Shown: positions 47,576 through 59,516 of the stretch, one piece after another
Layout of the letters: each line of letters begins with the position of its first letter
Numbering within the stretch: the stretch's first letter is position 1
Assembly (NCBI RefSeq): GCF_963583255.1
Contig: NC_084811.1
Span: 19,797,742-19,861,741, forward strand
Length of the DNA stretch: 64,000 bases
Reading direction: 5' to 3'
From: Pyrus communis
Lineage: Eukaryota; Streptophyta; Magnoliopsida; Rosales; Rosaceae
Made by a program: the position numbers and the translations under genes
Notes under the pieces: model-generated
The model's input: the letters and a program-made list of their open reading frames with translations, nothing else
Database searches by the model: none
What the model was told of the DNA's origin: nothing

Positions 47576-49800
47576 TGGTGCGAGATTTATACGCACACAA
47601 ATTAAACCCTCTTTTTGACGATTTGTAGTATAAGTGCAAGTAGGGATCGTTCTGGACCGGGGATTAGGAGGGATTGCAAATCTCTTGGAAACTGACTCAA
47701 AAACGTAAAATAAAGTTTAAAACACTAAACTAGACTCAAAGAATGCAAAATTAAAATTTAAAACACTAAGACAAACCAAAAACTCAAAATGCTTTAAAAA
47801 CACAAACTAAATTGAATTCTAACTAAAATGAGCATTAAAGCAAAAGGGGGATTGAGGTTCTTACGAAAATTGAAATAACGAAACAAGTTAATAAACTAGA
47901 CAGAATGTAAATATGAAGTTTATGGATGAATGCTAGCTAAGGGGTTCATCTCCATACATGTTACACTTGCATACAAGATTGATTCTCAGTTGGTCTTTCG
48001 ATAAATTATGAAACTCAATGCTCCAAGTTAATTAGGTTCGCTTAAATTAACTTTCAGATTTCCCTAGATTCGTTGGATTGAATGGAATACGCATTACAAC
48101 CAAATTATTCTTAATCAAAGTCCCTAACTATGGAATACGCATGATAGAGACATTCAACAAAGATCATTAAGTTCAACGGAAATCATAAACATCGACGAGG
48201 CATTCGTTACTATGGAATACGCATGAAACTTATGCCAAGAATTCGTTTAACGCGATTATGAGCAACCTCCACTACTTGTGAATATAAGTTCGTAACGTTT
48301 AGGTGAAACTCACTTATATTCTAGCGTCATATTCATGCATGAAAATTAAGCTTGCAATCTCAATGAACATACATAAATAAGTTATCAATCAAACAGTTAA
48401 ACGAATTGAATCCACAACTTATGAAATTCCAACGAAAGTTAATCAATTCATATTGCAAATATAAACATAGTTTCGAATCACCCCCTAGCTAAAGGGGGGT
48501 TTATTTCCTCATAACTTTGAAATTAAAGAAACACCTAAACATTCCAACAACTCAAATTTGAATTGTATGAACGTTTAGGCACTCTTCTCTTCCATTCCTT
48601 ATACGTACAAAACAAAGAGAATTAAAATGAAACATTGAAATCAAAGAATCACCTAAACATTCCAACAACTCAAACTTGAATTGTATGAACGTTTAGGTCC
48701 TCTTCTCTTCCTCGTTGTTGTAGCATAAGGTCTAAGGATAGTTGGTTTGGGGGAATGGAAGTGTGGAATGGAGTGAGGAGTGATGGAAATGGAAAGATGG
48801 TTGGTGTTTGGATTAGTAGGGAGGGGGGACTCACGGCTAAGGAAAGAATGGAAGTGTTTGAGGGGTGTTGTGTTGTGAATGAGATGTTCTTGAATGAATG
48901 AATGCAAGGGTATTTATAGGAGTAGTGGAGGGAACATATGGTTGTTTGTTTAAGATGCAAGTGGCTAATTAATGATGGAAAAGTATGTGATTGAATTAAA
49001 GGATGCAAAGTGAATGAATCATGAATCATTGTGGATGAAAGGTGGAAGTGCATGTGTTGATGACTAGGTTAGTGGGTGGAAATCTGAAAATGGCATATAG
49101 GAATGGGAGCTCACGGTTTGAATGTGTAAAGTGTGTGTGAATGCATGTGAAGATGCAATAAATAATGCATGTAGGGTTAGGAAATAATGAAGAAATGCAT
49201 GTGAGATGTTTGGAAAGGAAATGGGAACCCACGGCAATGAAGTTGTTTTGTGTTGTGAATTATGATGAATGCATGTGAGTTAAAGAGGGAGAATGTGGTG
49301 AAATGATGAAGTAGGAAGGTGGAAATGTGAGTGAATGATGTGCATGTGTGAGAATGCATGTGGAATTAAGAGGAGTATGGAAGTGAAATAAATGAATGAT
49401 ATGTTAAGTGATAAGTGAATGATATGTGGTGAGTGATAAGTGAATGGTTTGATAAGTGATAAATGAATTAGTTTAAAGGGCTAGGGTTTAAGTACATAGA
49501 ATGGGCCTAAAATAGGTTGGTTTGTATGGCATAATGTGTTTGATTGGGCTAGAGCCATTGTTTTGTGTCTTCAAGTGCATACAAGGCCTTCAAATTCGTC
49601 CATCCTCTTGGCTCCATGGATAAGCTATCCAATCCATGCCCAAAAATGCTCCAAATGGCCTCAAAATGCACTTTCTTGCTCCCTAAGCCCTTAGAACCTG
49701 AAAACACACAAAAGAAGCATAAAGGACTAAAATAACGAGAGAAACATAACGTAAATGCACGAGAACAAGCCATTTAAGTCGCAAGAATATGCTCCTATCA
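47576..49800 (-). repeat. LTR A (3' LTR of the array)
   Basis: 2225 bp, starts TGGTGCGAG and ends CTCCTATCA on the plus strand. I saw no base difference from LTR C. Four overlapping ORFs of 60-127 codons recur in all copies but are low-complexity Ser/His/Pro readings, not genes. Confidence 0.9.
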
Positions 49801-51953
49801 AATACCCCCACACTTATCTTTTGCTAGTCCTCGAGCAAAACAAAAAGAAAAACAAAACAAAACCAAACGAAACAAAACAAGTAAAACACAACCTAAACCT
49901 TCCAACAACCGTCTTAGGGATTTCCAATGCACATGACACGTTAAAAATCATCATTCCCACAGATTTTGGTTATCTTTACACTTAAGTACATACTTAATCA
50001 TAGTCACCACATACTAATTCACAATTAAGCATTTAAAACTATATTTTGAATGTAGTAACATGCCTTAGAGAATTTGCTCAAATCCTTACAAGATATGCAC
50101 TCATTTTCACACAGATTTTCTGACTACACACCCTACACTAGCTATATGTGAGAAGATTGATGTAAAAATGAATTCTAACACTCACATATGTTATATTAAA
50201 GAAAGCATTTTCTGGATTTACGACAATGACATGAATATGATCTCATGAATGGAATGCTACTACTTAGACGCGAGAACCAGTGACACCATAAGCTCATACC
50301 AAGTTCAAACTCCACAAATTGAAATACACAACACTCAAGATAGAAGTCAAAGGGGTTGAAACGGAGCTAAAGGTGTTTGGCTAACAAAGAAGGGATATGG
50401 AAAACAAAGGTTCTTAAAGAAATAGCGAGCAAAGCATTTGAATTAACGTAGAATTCACTTTTGAATGAAAACTCAACTTTTGAACAAGGGGGAACAAGCT
50501 CTTTTTCCTTTCTTTCTTTTCTTTTCTGTTTTTCTTTTTCATATGTTTTTCACAATTTTTTTTTTTTTTTTTTTTTTTTTCTTTTGACTCTCAAAACATA
50601 CATAAACACTTAGGAACAAAACATTCTCTCCCCCACACTTATTTTCTTTCATAATGTAACTAAAAAGGAATTCAATTAAGTCATGCTCACTATCTTTTAA
50701 GAACAAGGGTGGGGATTGTCCTAAACTAGGCTAGGTGAGGAAAATGTGGGTAAACAAAGAATAAAGGCTAAACAAGGCTCAACGGGGTTAAAACTTACAA
50801 CATATACGAAGTATGGGAAGTAAGGCTATTTGGCTATGGTGGTGGTCACTACACAACTTCTTCTTGAATATGTGTTATGCAAATCAATAACATGCTTTGA
50901 ATGAAATGGGCATGAGTTCTAGCATTTGGAACTATATGATGAAACGCCTTCTAAGTAGTAACCAAGCAAAGAATAATGAGATCATGCAACGACTTTAGAA
51001 AACAAGAAATCACAGATTATACTCTCCAAAGAACGTTATAGGCTCAAGTCTCTCAGGGTTGTAGCGTTTGTTTGAGTTCCTTCCTTCAAGCATGTTACAA
51101 AACTAATTTTTTTTCTTTTATGATTGCATGTGAAGTCATACATTATAACCATAACTAAGCATATACCAAGAGTAAATCAAACTTTTCTCCATGTTTATAA
51201 CTCTTTTTAACAGTCATGCAGTTACAAACCAAATCCTTATCATTGTGTTGGAAGGTGACCTACGACACAAACACACAAAAACAACTTTAAAACAACTCTT
51301 TTTGGGTTTTTCAAGACAATTTTTCAAATTTTTATGGGATTTTCGAATTTTTAAGTCAAAACACACTAAAACAGTTTTAAAAACATTTTTAAAACAGCAA
51401 AGAACAACACTTGAAGTTATGGGTGATAAAATTCAACGAATTTGCATCAACATACTTAGTTACCCCCCCACACTTAAATCAAACATTGTCCTCAATGTTT
51501 TAAGCATAGATTCACACAAAGCATAAGTAAATACATAAAAAGCACTTAAACATACTAAACATGGCATAATGTAATTAACAAAGAGAAGAGTTTAGAGATG
51601 CAAATCTGGTTATAGAGTGTAAATTCCATCTTCTCCTTGGTAATTGCATTGAGGCTTTTGATCTTTGTGATTCCACAGGCTTACTCTTGAACTGGTTTCT
51701 GCCCATCGTTGATTTTCCTTTGTGCTACTTCTTGAACTGGGCAGCAGGATGGTTCCTTTGGTCTTCCCCGAAGGTCTGAGCTTACCCCTTTGGTCTGTTT
51801 CTTTGTTCAATCTTTCCAATTCGTATTGAAAAGAGTTGGAGGAAAACTCAGCCTATGTTTGTCTCCACATGCTTCAATGTATCATTTTCACTTGCCTTAC
51901 TCGCTCCCCTTTGCAGAAGTGGTCCCTTCTCCGGAAGTGTATCAACCGTTGAA
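49801..51953 (-). mobile_element. Internal segment 1 (deleted unit)
   Basis: Starts with the polypurine tract (AATACCCCCACACTT on the plus strand). It is non-coding. It matches 54148-56284 but with a diverged central patch (about 50556-51410). It ends at the junction with truncated LTR B, where both parental sequences share AA. Confidence 0.85.
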
Positions 51954-54147
51954 CCCTCTTTTTGACGATTTGTAGTATAAGTGCAAGTAGGGATCGTTCT
52001 GGACCGGGGATTAGGAGGGATTGCAAATCTCTTGGAAACTGACTCAAAAACGTAAAATAAAGTTTAAAACACTAAACTAGACTCAAAGAATGCAAAATTA
52101 AAATTTAAAACACTAAGACAAACCAAAAACTCAAAATGCTTTAAAAACACAAACTAAATTGAATTCTAACTAAAATGAGCATTAAAGCAAAAGGGGGATT
52201 GAGGTTCTTACGAAAATTGAAATAACGAAACAAGTTAATAAACTAGACAGAATGTAAATATGAAGTTTATGGATGAATGCTAGCTAAGGGGTTCATCTCC
52301 ATACATGTTACACTTGCATACAAGATTGATTCTCAGTTGGTCTTTCGATAAATTATGAAACTCAATGCTCCAAGTTAATTAGGTTCGCTTAAATTAACTT
52401 TCAGATTTCCCTAGATTCGTTGGATTGAATGGAATACGCATTACAACCAAATTATTCTTAATCAAAGTCCCTAACTATGGAATACGCATGATAGAGACAT
52501 TCAACAAAGATCATTAAGTTCAACGGAAATCATAAACATCGACGAGGCATTCGTTACTATGGAATACGCATGAAACTTATGCCAAGAATTCGTTTAACGC
52601 GATTATGAGCAACCTCCACTACTTGTGAATATAAGTTCGTAACGTTTAGGTGAAACTCACTTATATTCTAGCGTCATATTCATGCATGAAAATTAAGCTT
52701 GCAATCTCAATGAACATACATAAATAAGTTATCAATCAAACAGTTAAACGAATTGAATCCACAACTTATGAAATTCCAACGAAAGTTAATCAATTCATAT
52801 TGCAAATATAAACATAGTTTCGAATCACCCCCTAGCTAAAGGGGGGTTTATTTCCTCATAACTTTGAAATTAAAGAAACACCTAAACATTCCAACAACTC
52901 AAATTTGAATTGTATGAACGTTTAGGCACTCTTCTCTTCCATTCCTTATACGTACAAAACAAAGAGAATTAAAATGAAACATTGAAATCAAAGAATCACC
53001 TAAACATTCCAACAACTCAAACTTGAATTGTATGAACGTTTAGGTCCTCTTCTCTTCCTCGTTGTTGTAGCATAAGGTCTAAGGATAGTTGGTTTGGGGG
53101 AATGGAAGTGTGGAATGGAGTGAGGAGTGATGGAAATGGAAAGATGGTTGGTGTTTGGATTAGTAGGGAGGGGGGACTCACGGCTAAGGAAAGAATGGAA
53201 GTGTTTGAGGGGTGTTGTGTTGTGAATGAGATGTTCTTGAATGAATGAATGCAAGGGTATTTATAGGAGTAGTGGAGGGAACATATGGTTGTTTGTTTAA
53301 GATGCAAGTGGCTAATTAATGATGGAAAAGTATGTGATTGAATTAAAGGATGCAAAGTGAATGAATCATGAATCATTGTGGATGAAAGGTGGAAGTGCAT
53401 GTGTTGATGACTAGGTTAGTGGGTGGAAATCTGAAAATGGCATATAGGAATGGGAGCTCACGGTTTGAATGTGTAAAGTGTGTGTGAATGCATGTGAAGA
53501 TGCAATAAATAATGCATGTAGGGTTAGGAAATAATGAAGAAATGCATGTGAGATGTTTGGAAAGGAAATGGGAACCCACGGCAATGAAGTTGTTTTGTGT
53601 TGTGAATTATGATGAATGCATGTGAGTTAAAGAGGGAGAATGTGGTGAAATGATGAAGTAGGAAGGTGGAAATGTGAGTGAATGATGTGCATGTGTGAGA
53701 ATGCATGTGGAATTAAGAGGAGTATGGAAGTGAAATAAATGAATGATATGTTAAGTGATAAGTGAATGATATGTGGTGAGTGATAAGTGAATGGTTTGAT
53801 AAGTGATAAATGAATTAGTTTAAAGGGCTAGGGTTTAAGTACATAGAATGGGCCTAAAATAGGTTGGTTTGTATGGCATAATGTGTTTGATTGGGCTAGA
53901 GCCATTGTTTTGTGTCTTCAAGTGCATACAAGGCCTTCAAATTCGTCCATCCTCTTGGCTCCATGGATAAGCTATCCAATCCATGCCCAAAAATGCTCCA
54001 AATGGCCTCAAAATGCACTTTCTTGCTCCCTAAGCCCTTAGAACCTGAAAACACACAAAAGAAGCATAAAGGACTAAAATAACGAGAGAAACATAACGTA
54101 AATGCACGAGAACAAGCCATTTAAGTCGCAAGAATATGCTCCTATCA
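51954..54147 (-). repeat. LTR B, lacking its first 29-30 bases
   Basis: Begins at the point equivalent to LTR position 30-31, straight after internal sequence ending CCGTTGAA, and ends CTCCTATCA like the others. The remaining sequence shows no difference from LTRs A and C that I could see. Without its terminus it could not be a substrate for integration on that side. Confidence 0.9.
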
Positions 54148-56695
54148 AATACCCCCACACTTATCTTTTGCTAGTCCTCGAGCAAAACAAAAAGAAAAAC
54201 AAAACAAAACCAAACGAAACAAAACAAGTAAAACACAACCTAAACCTTCCAACAACCGTCTTAGGGATTTCCAATGCACATGACACGTTAAAAATCATCA
54301 TTCCCACAGATTTTGGTTATCTTTACACTTAAGTACATACTTAATCATAGTCACCACATACTAATTCACAATTAAGCATTTAAAACTATATTTTGAATGT
54401 AGTAACATGCCTTAGAGAATTTGCTCAAATCCTTACAAGATATGCACTCATTTTCACACAGATTTTCTGACTACACACCCTACACTAGCTATATGTGAGA
54501 AGATTGATGTAAAAATGAATTCTAACACTCACATATGTTATATTAAAGAAAGCATTTTCTGGATTTACGACAATGACATGAATATGATCTCATGAATGGA
54601 ATGCTACTACTTAGACGCGAGAACCAGTGACACCATAAGCTCATACCAAGTTCAAACTCCACAAATTGAAATACACAACACTCAAGATAGAAGTCAAAGG
54701 GGTTGAAACGGAGCTAAAGGTGTTTGGCTAACAAAGAAGGGATATGGAAAACAAAGGTTCTTAAAGAAATAGCGAGCAAAGCATTTGAATTAACGTAGAA
54801 TTCACTTTTGAATGAAAACTCAACTTTTGAACAAGGGGGAACAAGCTCTTTTTCCTTTCTTTCTTTTCTTTTCTGTTTTTCTTTTTCATATGTTTTTCAC
54901 AATTTTTTTCTTTTCTTTTGACTCTCAAAACATACATAAACGCTTAAGAACAAAACATTCTCCCCCACACTCATTTTCTTTCATAATGTACTCAAAAGGA
55001 ATTCATTTAAGTCATGCTCACTATCATTTAAGAACAAGGGTGTGGATTGTCCTACACTAGGCTAGGTAAGGGGTGATGTGGTTAGCAAAGAAAATAGGCT
55101 AAACGAGGCTCAACGGGGTTAAAACTAATATATACGAAATATGGGAAGTAAGGCTATTTGGCTATGGTGGCAACTACACAACTTCATCTTGATATATGTT
55201 ATGCAATTCAATATCATGCTTTGAATGAAACGGATATAAGTTCTAGCATTTAGTTCTATCATGATACAATTGCATTCTAAGTAGCAACCAAGCAAGGAAT
55301 AATGAGATCATTCAACAACTTTAGAAAACAAAGAATCACAGAAAATAACTCTCCAAAGAAGGTAATGGCTCGAGTCTCACAGGGTTGTAGCGTTTGTTTG
55401 AGTTCCTTCCTTCAAGCATGTTACAAAAACGAATTTTTCTTTTATGATTGCATGTGAAGTCATACATTATAACCATAACTAAGCATAAACCAAGAGTAAA
55501 TCAAACTTTTCTCTATGTTTATAACTCTTTTTAACAGTCATGCAATTACAAACCAAATCCTTATCATTGTGTTGGAAGGTACCCTAAGACACAAACTCAC
55601 AAAAACGACTCAAAACACTCTTTTTAGGCTTTTCAAAACAATTTTTCAAATTTTTATGTGCTTTTCGGAGTTATAAAAACAAAACATACTAAAACACTCT
55701 AAAACAACTTAAAAACACCTTAAAACAGCAAGGAACAACATTTGAAGTTATGGGTGATAAAATTCAACGAATTTGCATCAACATACTTAGTTACCCCCCC
55801 ACACTTAAATCAAACATTGTCCTCAATGTTTTAAGCATAGATTCACACAAAGCATAAGTAAATACATAAAAAGCACTTAAACATACTAAACATGGCATAA
55901 TGTAATTAACAAAGAGAAGAGTTTAGAGATGCAAATCTGGTTATAGAGTGTAAATTCCATCTTCTCCTTGGTAATTGCATTGAGGCTTTTGATCTTTGTG
56001 ATTCCACAGGCTTACTCTTGAACTGGTTTCTGCCCATCGTTGATTTTCCTTTGTGCTACTTCTTGAACTGGGCAGCAGGATGGTTCCTTTGGTCTTCCCC
56101 GAAGGTCTGAGCTTACCCCTTTGGTCTGTTTCTTTGTTCAATCTTTCCAATTCGTATTGAAAAGAGTTGGAGGAAAACTCAGCCTATGTTTGTCTCCACA
56201 TGCTTCAATGTATCATTTTCACTTGCCTTACTCGCTCCCCTTTGCAGAAGTGGTCCCTTCTCCGGAAGTGTATCAACCGTTGAAGATGACTACTCGAGAG
56301 CAACGCTAGGTAAGCAATCAGGAATAGATTCCAGGCAGTTGGCTCCAGATCAGAAGAATGACTCCAAGTGCCGGCTGATTGCTTCTTTTACTTTGCCATG
56401 CGAGTAAGAACAAGGACAAAGAAAAAGACAGGGAAAGAGCATGATATGAGATACTTTTGCTTTTGACCTTGATGATATGAGATACCTTTGCTTTTGAAGA
56501 AGCGGTGAATGAATCAGCACATGTATTTGTTGTGCTGTTTCCTCCTGGGTCATCTATACTCCAGGCATCTGGTATCATCTTTGGGGAAGAAGAAAGAATT
56601 GAGTATTTTGAAAGGCTTTGCTGGGAGTGCGCCCTCAGAGGTGAGGGAGAGTTGGGCATTTTCTTCAGGTTTGCCCTGCCATAAAAGACGAAGGT

Positions 56696-57250
56696 CGACA
56701 TATATAGAGATAATATCAAGTGGTGGTACTTTTTACCCTTGTCGACAAACGTTTTGATCCCGCAAATCCGGCTTTTTGAAATAGTGGCGCCTCTTCGATC
56801 TTTGAATACACCTCTTCGATTTCTGAGCAGGCGCCCCTTCGATTTCTGAACGACGCCCCTTCGCTTTCTGAACGACACGTGGTAGTGCAGATGCGGCTCC
56901 TTTTGACAAAGCTGCACGCGTTTTCTGAAAAGCAGAGAAAGCGTCGCCGAACTTTGCGCTTGTCGGCTAAAGACGTGTAGTTGCGATGATGGCCTCCACG
57001 TGTTTTCAGCTTTGTCAGAAATCTTTTGACAAAGTTGAACGCGTTTTCTGAAAAGTCGAGGGAGCGTCGCCTAACTTACGCCGGAAAATCCGGCTTTTTG
57101 AATCGGTGGACGCGTCGCCTAGGCTTTTTATAGAGCTATCGATCACCGCCAACATACACACTCTGAAGAACTCCCATTCTTGAAAATTGTCTCCGGCCCT
57201 TCGAAATTTAACTCCATCCACTCCTTCTCTTTGAACACTTTTGAAAGAAA
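56696..57250 (+). promoter_or_regulatory. Promoter-like region of the antisense ORF
   Basis: Plus-strand features include two CACGTG G-boxes (56876-56881 and 56997-57002). A four-copy tandem of CCTTCGATTTCTGAACGACG-like units of about 22-24 bases lies at 56790-56878. A longer repeat around GCGTTTTCTGAAAAG occurs at about 56918 and 57037. A TATA-like TTTTTATAG (57126-57134) lies about 120 bases before the ATG at 57251. It is GC-richer than the rest of the element. A promoter role is inference from these motifs. Confidence 0.5.
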
Positions 57251-57922
57251 ATGGCAAACTCATCGAACCTTAGCTTAGATTTGAGTCTCAGCAGCGATCC
57301 GGTTGCGCCCCGTCAAGGTAATGTATGGCGCCCTTCTTTTTTATCTTCTAACGGTCCTCTTTCAGGTGAAGACTCTGTGATGCAGGACGCCACAACAGCT
57401 ACAATAGTAGCTAAGAATCTCCTCACTCCGAAGGATAGTAGGCTGCTGTCAGGACGGTCCGATGAGTTGGCCGTTCAAGAGTCCCTCGCACTTAGTGTTC
57501 AGTGTGCGAGCTCTGTGTCCAACATGGGCCTACGCCTGCTTGCCCGCTCCCGTCAGGTGGAATCGTTGATGGCAGAGGTGGAAAGACTTAAGCAAGAGAT
57601 CCAGCAGCTTAAGTACGAGAATAGAAGTTTGCATGTGCTTGCAAATAACTATTCGTCGGGGATGAAGAGGAAGCTTGATGAGCTGCAAGAATCTGAGGGT
57701 CGAATTCACAGTGACCGTCAAAGGCTTGCGTCTTATCTCCAGAGGCACCTTTTTCCTGGGTCATCCAGCGCTTGGCCAAGTATTGAGGCCTGGAATGCTC
57801 TAGCTCCGATGCCTCCCGCTCCGATGGCTTCCGCTCCGATGCCTCCCGCTTCTATGCCTCCCGCTTCTGCGCCTTCCGCTTCTGCGCCTCGTAGTGGGGC
57901 TTCACGTAAACAACCTTTGTGA
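57251..57922 (+). CDS. Coiled-coil protein encoded antisense to the element
   Basis: 223 codons from ATG 57251 to the stop at 57920-57922, on the strand opposite to the retroelement. The Ser-rich N-terminus starts MANSSNLSLDLSLSSDP. It is followed by a block with LTPKDSRLLSGRSDELAVQE and SLALSVQCASSVSNMGLRLL, then a heptad-rich coiled coil at about residues 105-165 (VESLMAEVERLKQEIQQLKY). The tail is a Pro/Ala/Ser/Met repeat (about 178-215). There is no signal peptide, membrane segment or enzyme motif. Extra antisense ORFs are known in some Tat/Ogre-type elements, and this may be one (inference). A captured host gene is the alternative. The clean frame and upstream TATA and G-boxes suggest it is or recently was expressed. 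Confidence 0.6.
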   Translation: MANSSNLSLDLSLSSDPVAPRQGNVWRPSFLSSNGPLSGEDSVMQDATTATIVAKNLLTPKDSRLLSGRSDELAVQESLALSVQCASSVSNMGLRLLARSRQVESLMAEVERLKQEIQQLKYENRSLHVLANNYSSGMKRKLDELQESEGRIHSDRQRLASYLQRHLFPGSSSAWPSIEAWNALAPMPPAPMASAPMPPASMPPASAPSASAPRSGASRKQPL

Positions 57923-57956
57923 AGCTCCACCTTTCTCCATGTTTAGTATCTTTCTT

Positions 57957-57961
<5 letters not shown>

Positions 57962-57990
<29 letters not shown>
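57962..57990 (-). repeat. Poly(A) tract after the gag-like ORF (T-run on plus)
   Basis: 29 T on the plus strand, which is poly(A) on the strand of the gag-like ORF, starting 16 bases past its stop. It looks like the tail of a retro-copied mRNA, but slippage in a simple run is also possible. Confidence 0.6.
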
Positions 57991-57992
<2 letters not shown>

Positions 57993-58006
57993 TAACATAA
58001 ATAAAA

Positions 58007-59341
58007 TCAAACGGCATGGAATTTATCTTTGAATGGGCGGTGATACTTGAAATGATCCGGTAATAGTTTAAATTCCATTTTGGGTGCCTGAATCATTAAC
58101 CACATGTTAGTATAAAAGAAAATTGAAATTCGGGGAGGCGGCTTACCTGTGTGCTCCAAAATGAACTCCAGAATAAACACCCCTTCGAAAGTTATGACTT
58201 GTCCCGTGTCATAAAATCCAACTTCCTTGGGAATTGTGGTTTCAAATTTGTCCTCTTTGATGCCTTCTACATCTTCTCCAGCCACTACCTTCTCTTGAAT
58301 CATTCTTCTTGGTGTACAAAGTCCTTTGAAGAATTCAACACCATCTAAAACTTGCTGTGTTGCACCAAGAATTTGAATAGCATTTTGCACCTTTGGGAAG
58401 GCTTCCACGATGTCCTTTTTACTCTCTTCTTGGTTGGGAATCAAAAACCTACTAGGAAAAGGGACATTGGGTGGAATAACATCAGAATAACATGGAATTG
58501 GGACGTCCTTACTGGTGGTGGGTGGTTTAGAGGGCTTAGGGGGCTGCGGCAAGGGTTGTTCTACCCTTGCCGTGTGCATGTCTTCTTCCTCCTCCTCAAT
58601 TAGCAGCTCTTCATCCACTTCTAGGCTATGTTTGGACATTTTTAGGTCAGCTCCAACCTCCATAGCACTTCCCAAAGTGATAGCATTATGGATTTCAAAA
58701 TCTTCCTTCGAGTTTTCAATAGTTGAGTTGGAAAGTTCACTTTGCTCTTGAATTTGTTTCATGAACTCCATAATCTGCCCAAATTGCTCGTCCAATTTAC
58801 CTAACTTCTTGTCTTGATTTTGTTCGTCCTGTGTCAAAGAGTTTAGTAATTGAAAATTTTTATCATTATCCATGGACATACTTGAACTTGATTGGAATTG
58901 TTGTGGGGGAGGTTGTGGTGGCTGCATAGGTGTTGTATTGAACTCCTCATATGGTTGCCAATATGCTTCTTGTTGAGCCTCCTTGGCTTGATTTTGTGAC
59001 CCCTGCGCCAAAGAATTTATTTCATTAAGAATTTGAATATAATCTATTGGCGAACTTGAATTTAATTGAGCATATTGCATATGAAGTTGTGGTGGCTGCA
59101 TAGGTCTTGAATAGAACTCCTCATATGGTTGCCAATATGCTTCACGTTGAACTTGTTGATCTTCCCACCATATAGAGTTTGAATGATCCCTCCAATCTCT
59201 TTGTGGACATTGATTGGCTTGAAATCCTTGCCTATATGAAGCACCAAATGTAGGGACACTCTGCATTGTGGTCCTTTCGGCATACGGCGACAATTTAGAA
59301 GTAAGATTTGCCAATTGAGCTTGAATGCTAGCAAAATCCAT
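58007..59341 (-). CDS. Gag-like ORF of the non-autonomous element
   Basis: 444 codons on the element's coding strand, starting about 150 bases after the primer site, where gag is expected. The N-terminus MDFASIQAQLANLTSKLSPY is followed by two copies of a roughly 56-aa Gln/Pro-rich unit, each beginning EAYWQPYEEF. Then come a helix with KLGKLDEQFGQIMEFMKQIQ, an acidic stretch (LLIEEEEEDMH), a Pro-rich linker and a C-terminal region including VPFPSRF and ATQQVLDGVEFFKGLCTPRR. No CCHC knuckle, protease or polymerase motif is visible. The linker and FPSRF segment recall the gag-protease junction of Athila-type elements, but similarity is weak. The role is unknown; RNA packaging is a guess. The frame is intact. 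Confidence 0.6.
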   Translation of the reverse strand: MDFASIQAQLANLTSKLSPYAERTTMQSVPTFGASYRQGFQANQCPQRDWRDHSNSIWWEDQQVQREAYWQPYEEFYSRPMQPPQLHMQYAQLNSSSPIDYIQILNEINSLAQGSQNQAKEAQQEAYWQPYEEFNTTPMQPPQPPPQQFQSSSSMSMDNDKNFQLLNSLTQDEQNQDKKLGKLDEQFGQIMEFMKQIQEQSELSNSTIENSKEDFEIHNAITLGSAMEVGADLKMSKHSLEVDEELLIEEEEEDMHTARVEQPLPQPPKPSKPPTTSKDVPIPCYSDVIPPNVPFPSRFLIPNQEESKKDIVEAFPKVQNAIQILGATQQVLDGVEFFKGLCTPRRMIQEKVVAGEDVEGIKEDKFETTIPKEVGFYDTGQVITFEGVFILEFILEHTGKPPPRISIFFYTNMWLMIQAPKMEFKLLPDHFKYHRPFKDKFHAV

Positions 59342-59492
59342 AACTTACTTCTCTAGTACCTAAAAAGAAAGAGAACTAAATCAAAAATCAAAAGTAACAA
59401 CAAACAAAGAAAACAACACTAAGTTAGAAACTAAAACGAAAACAACTAAACCAAAAAAAAAGAAAAGAACTAAGGGATTAGCAAAGTTGCTA

Positions 59493-59511
59493 ATCCCCGG
59501 CAACGGCGCCA
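59493..59511 (-). promoter_or_regulatory. Primer binding site for tRNA-Asp
   Basis: The plus strand ATCCCCGGCAACGGCGCCA equals the 3' end of plant tRNA-Asp including CCA-proximal bases, so the minus strand TGGCGCCGTTGCCGGGGAT pairs with that tRNA. It sits 5 bases from LTR C. A primer site next to LTR B is absent because of the deletion. Confidence 0.85.
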
Positions 59512-59516
59512 AAATT

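Larger units (their letters stand above)
54148..59516 (-). mobile_element. Internal segment 2 (full unit)
   Basis: 5369 bp from the polypurine tract next to LTR B to the primer site next to LTR C. It carries the gag-like ORF (minus), the coiled-coil ORF (plus) and about 2.1 kb of non-coding DNA. There is no room for a pol gene. Confidence 0.85.

Noticed and set aside
48670..49053. 127-codon ORF (repeated at 53017-53400 and 60611-60994) and neighbours of 60-84 codons as conserved genes
   Set aside because: They are identical only because the LTRs are recent copies. The proteins are low-complexity His/Ser/Pro/Thr readings of a G/A-biased strand.
59493..59511. tRNA-Asp gene
   Set aside because: Only the 3' end of the tRNA is present, next to an LTR, so it is a primer binding site.
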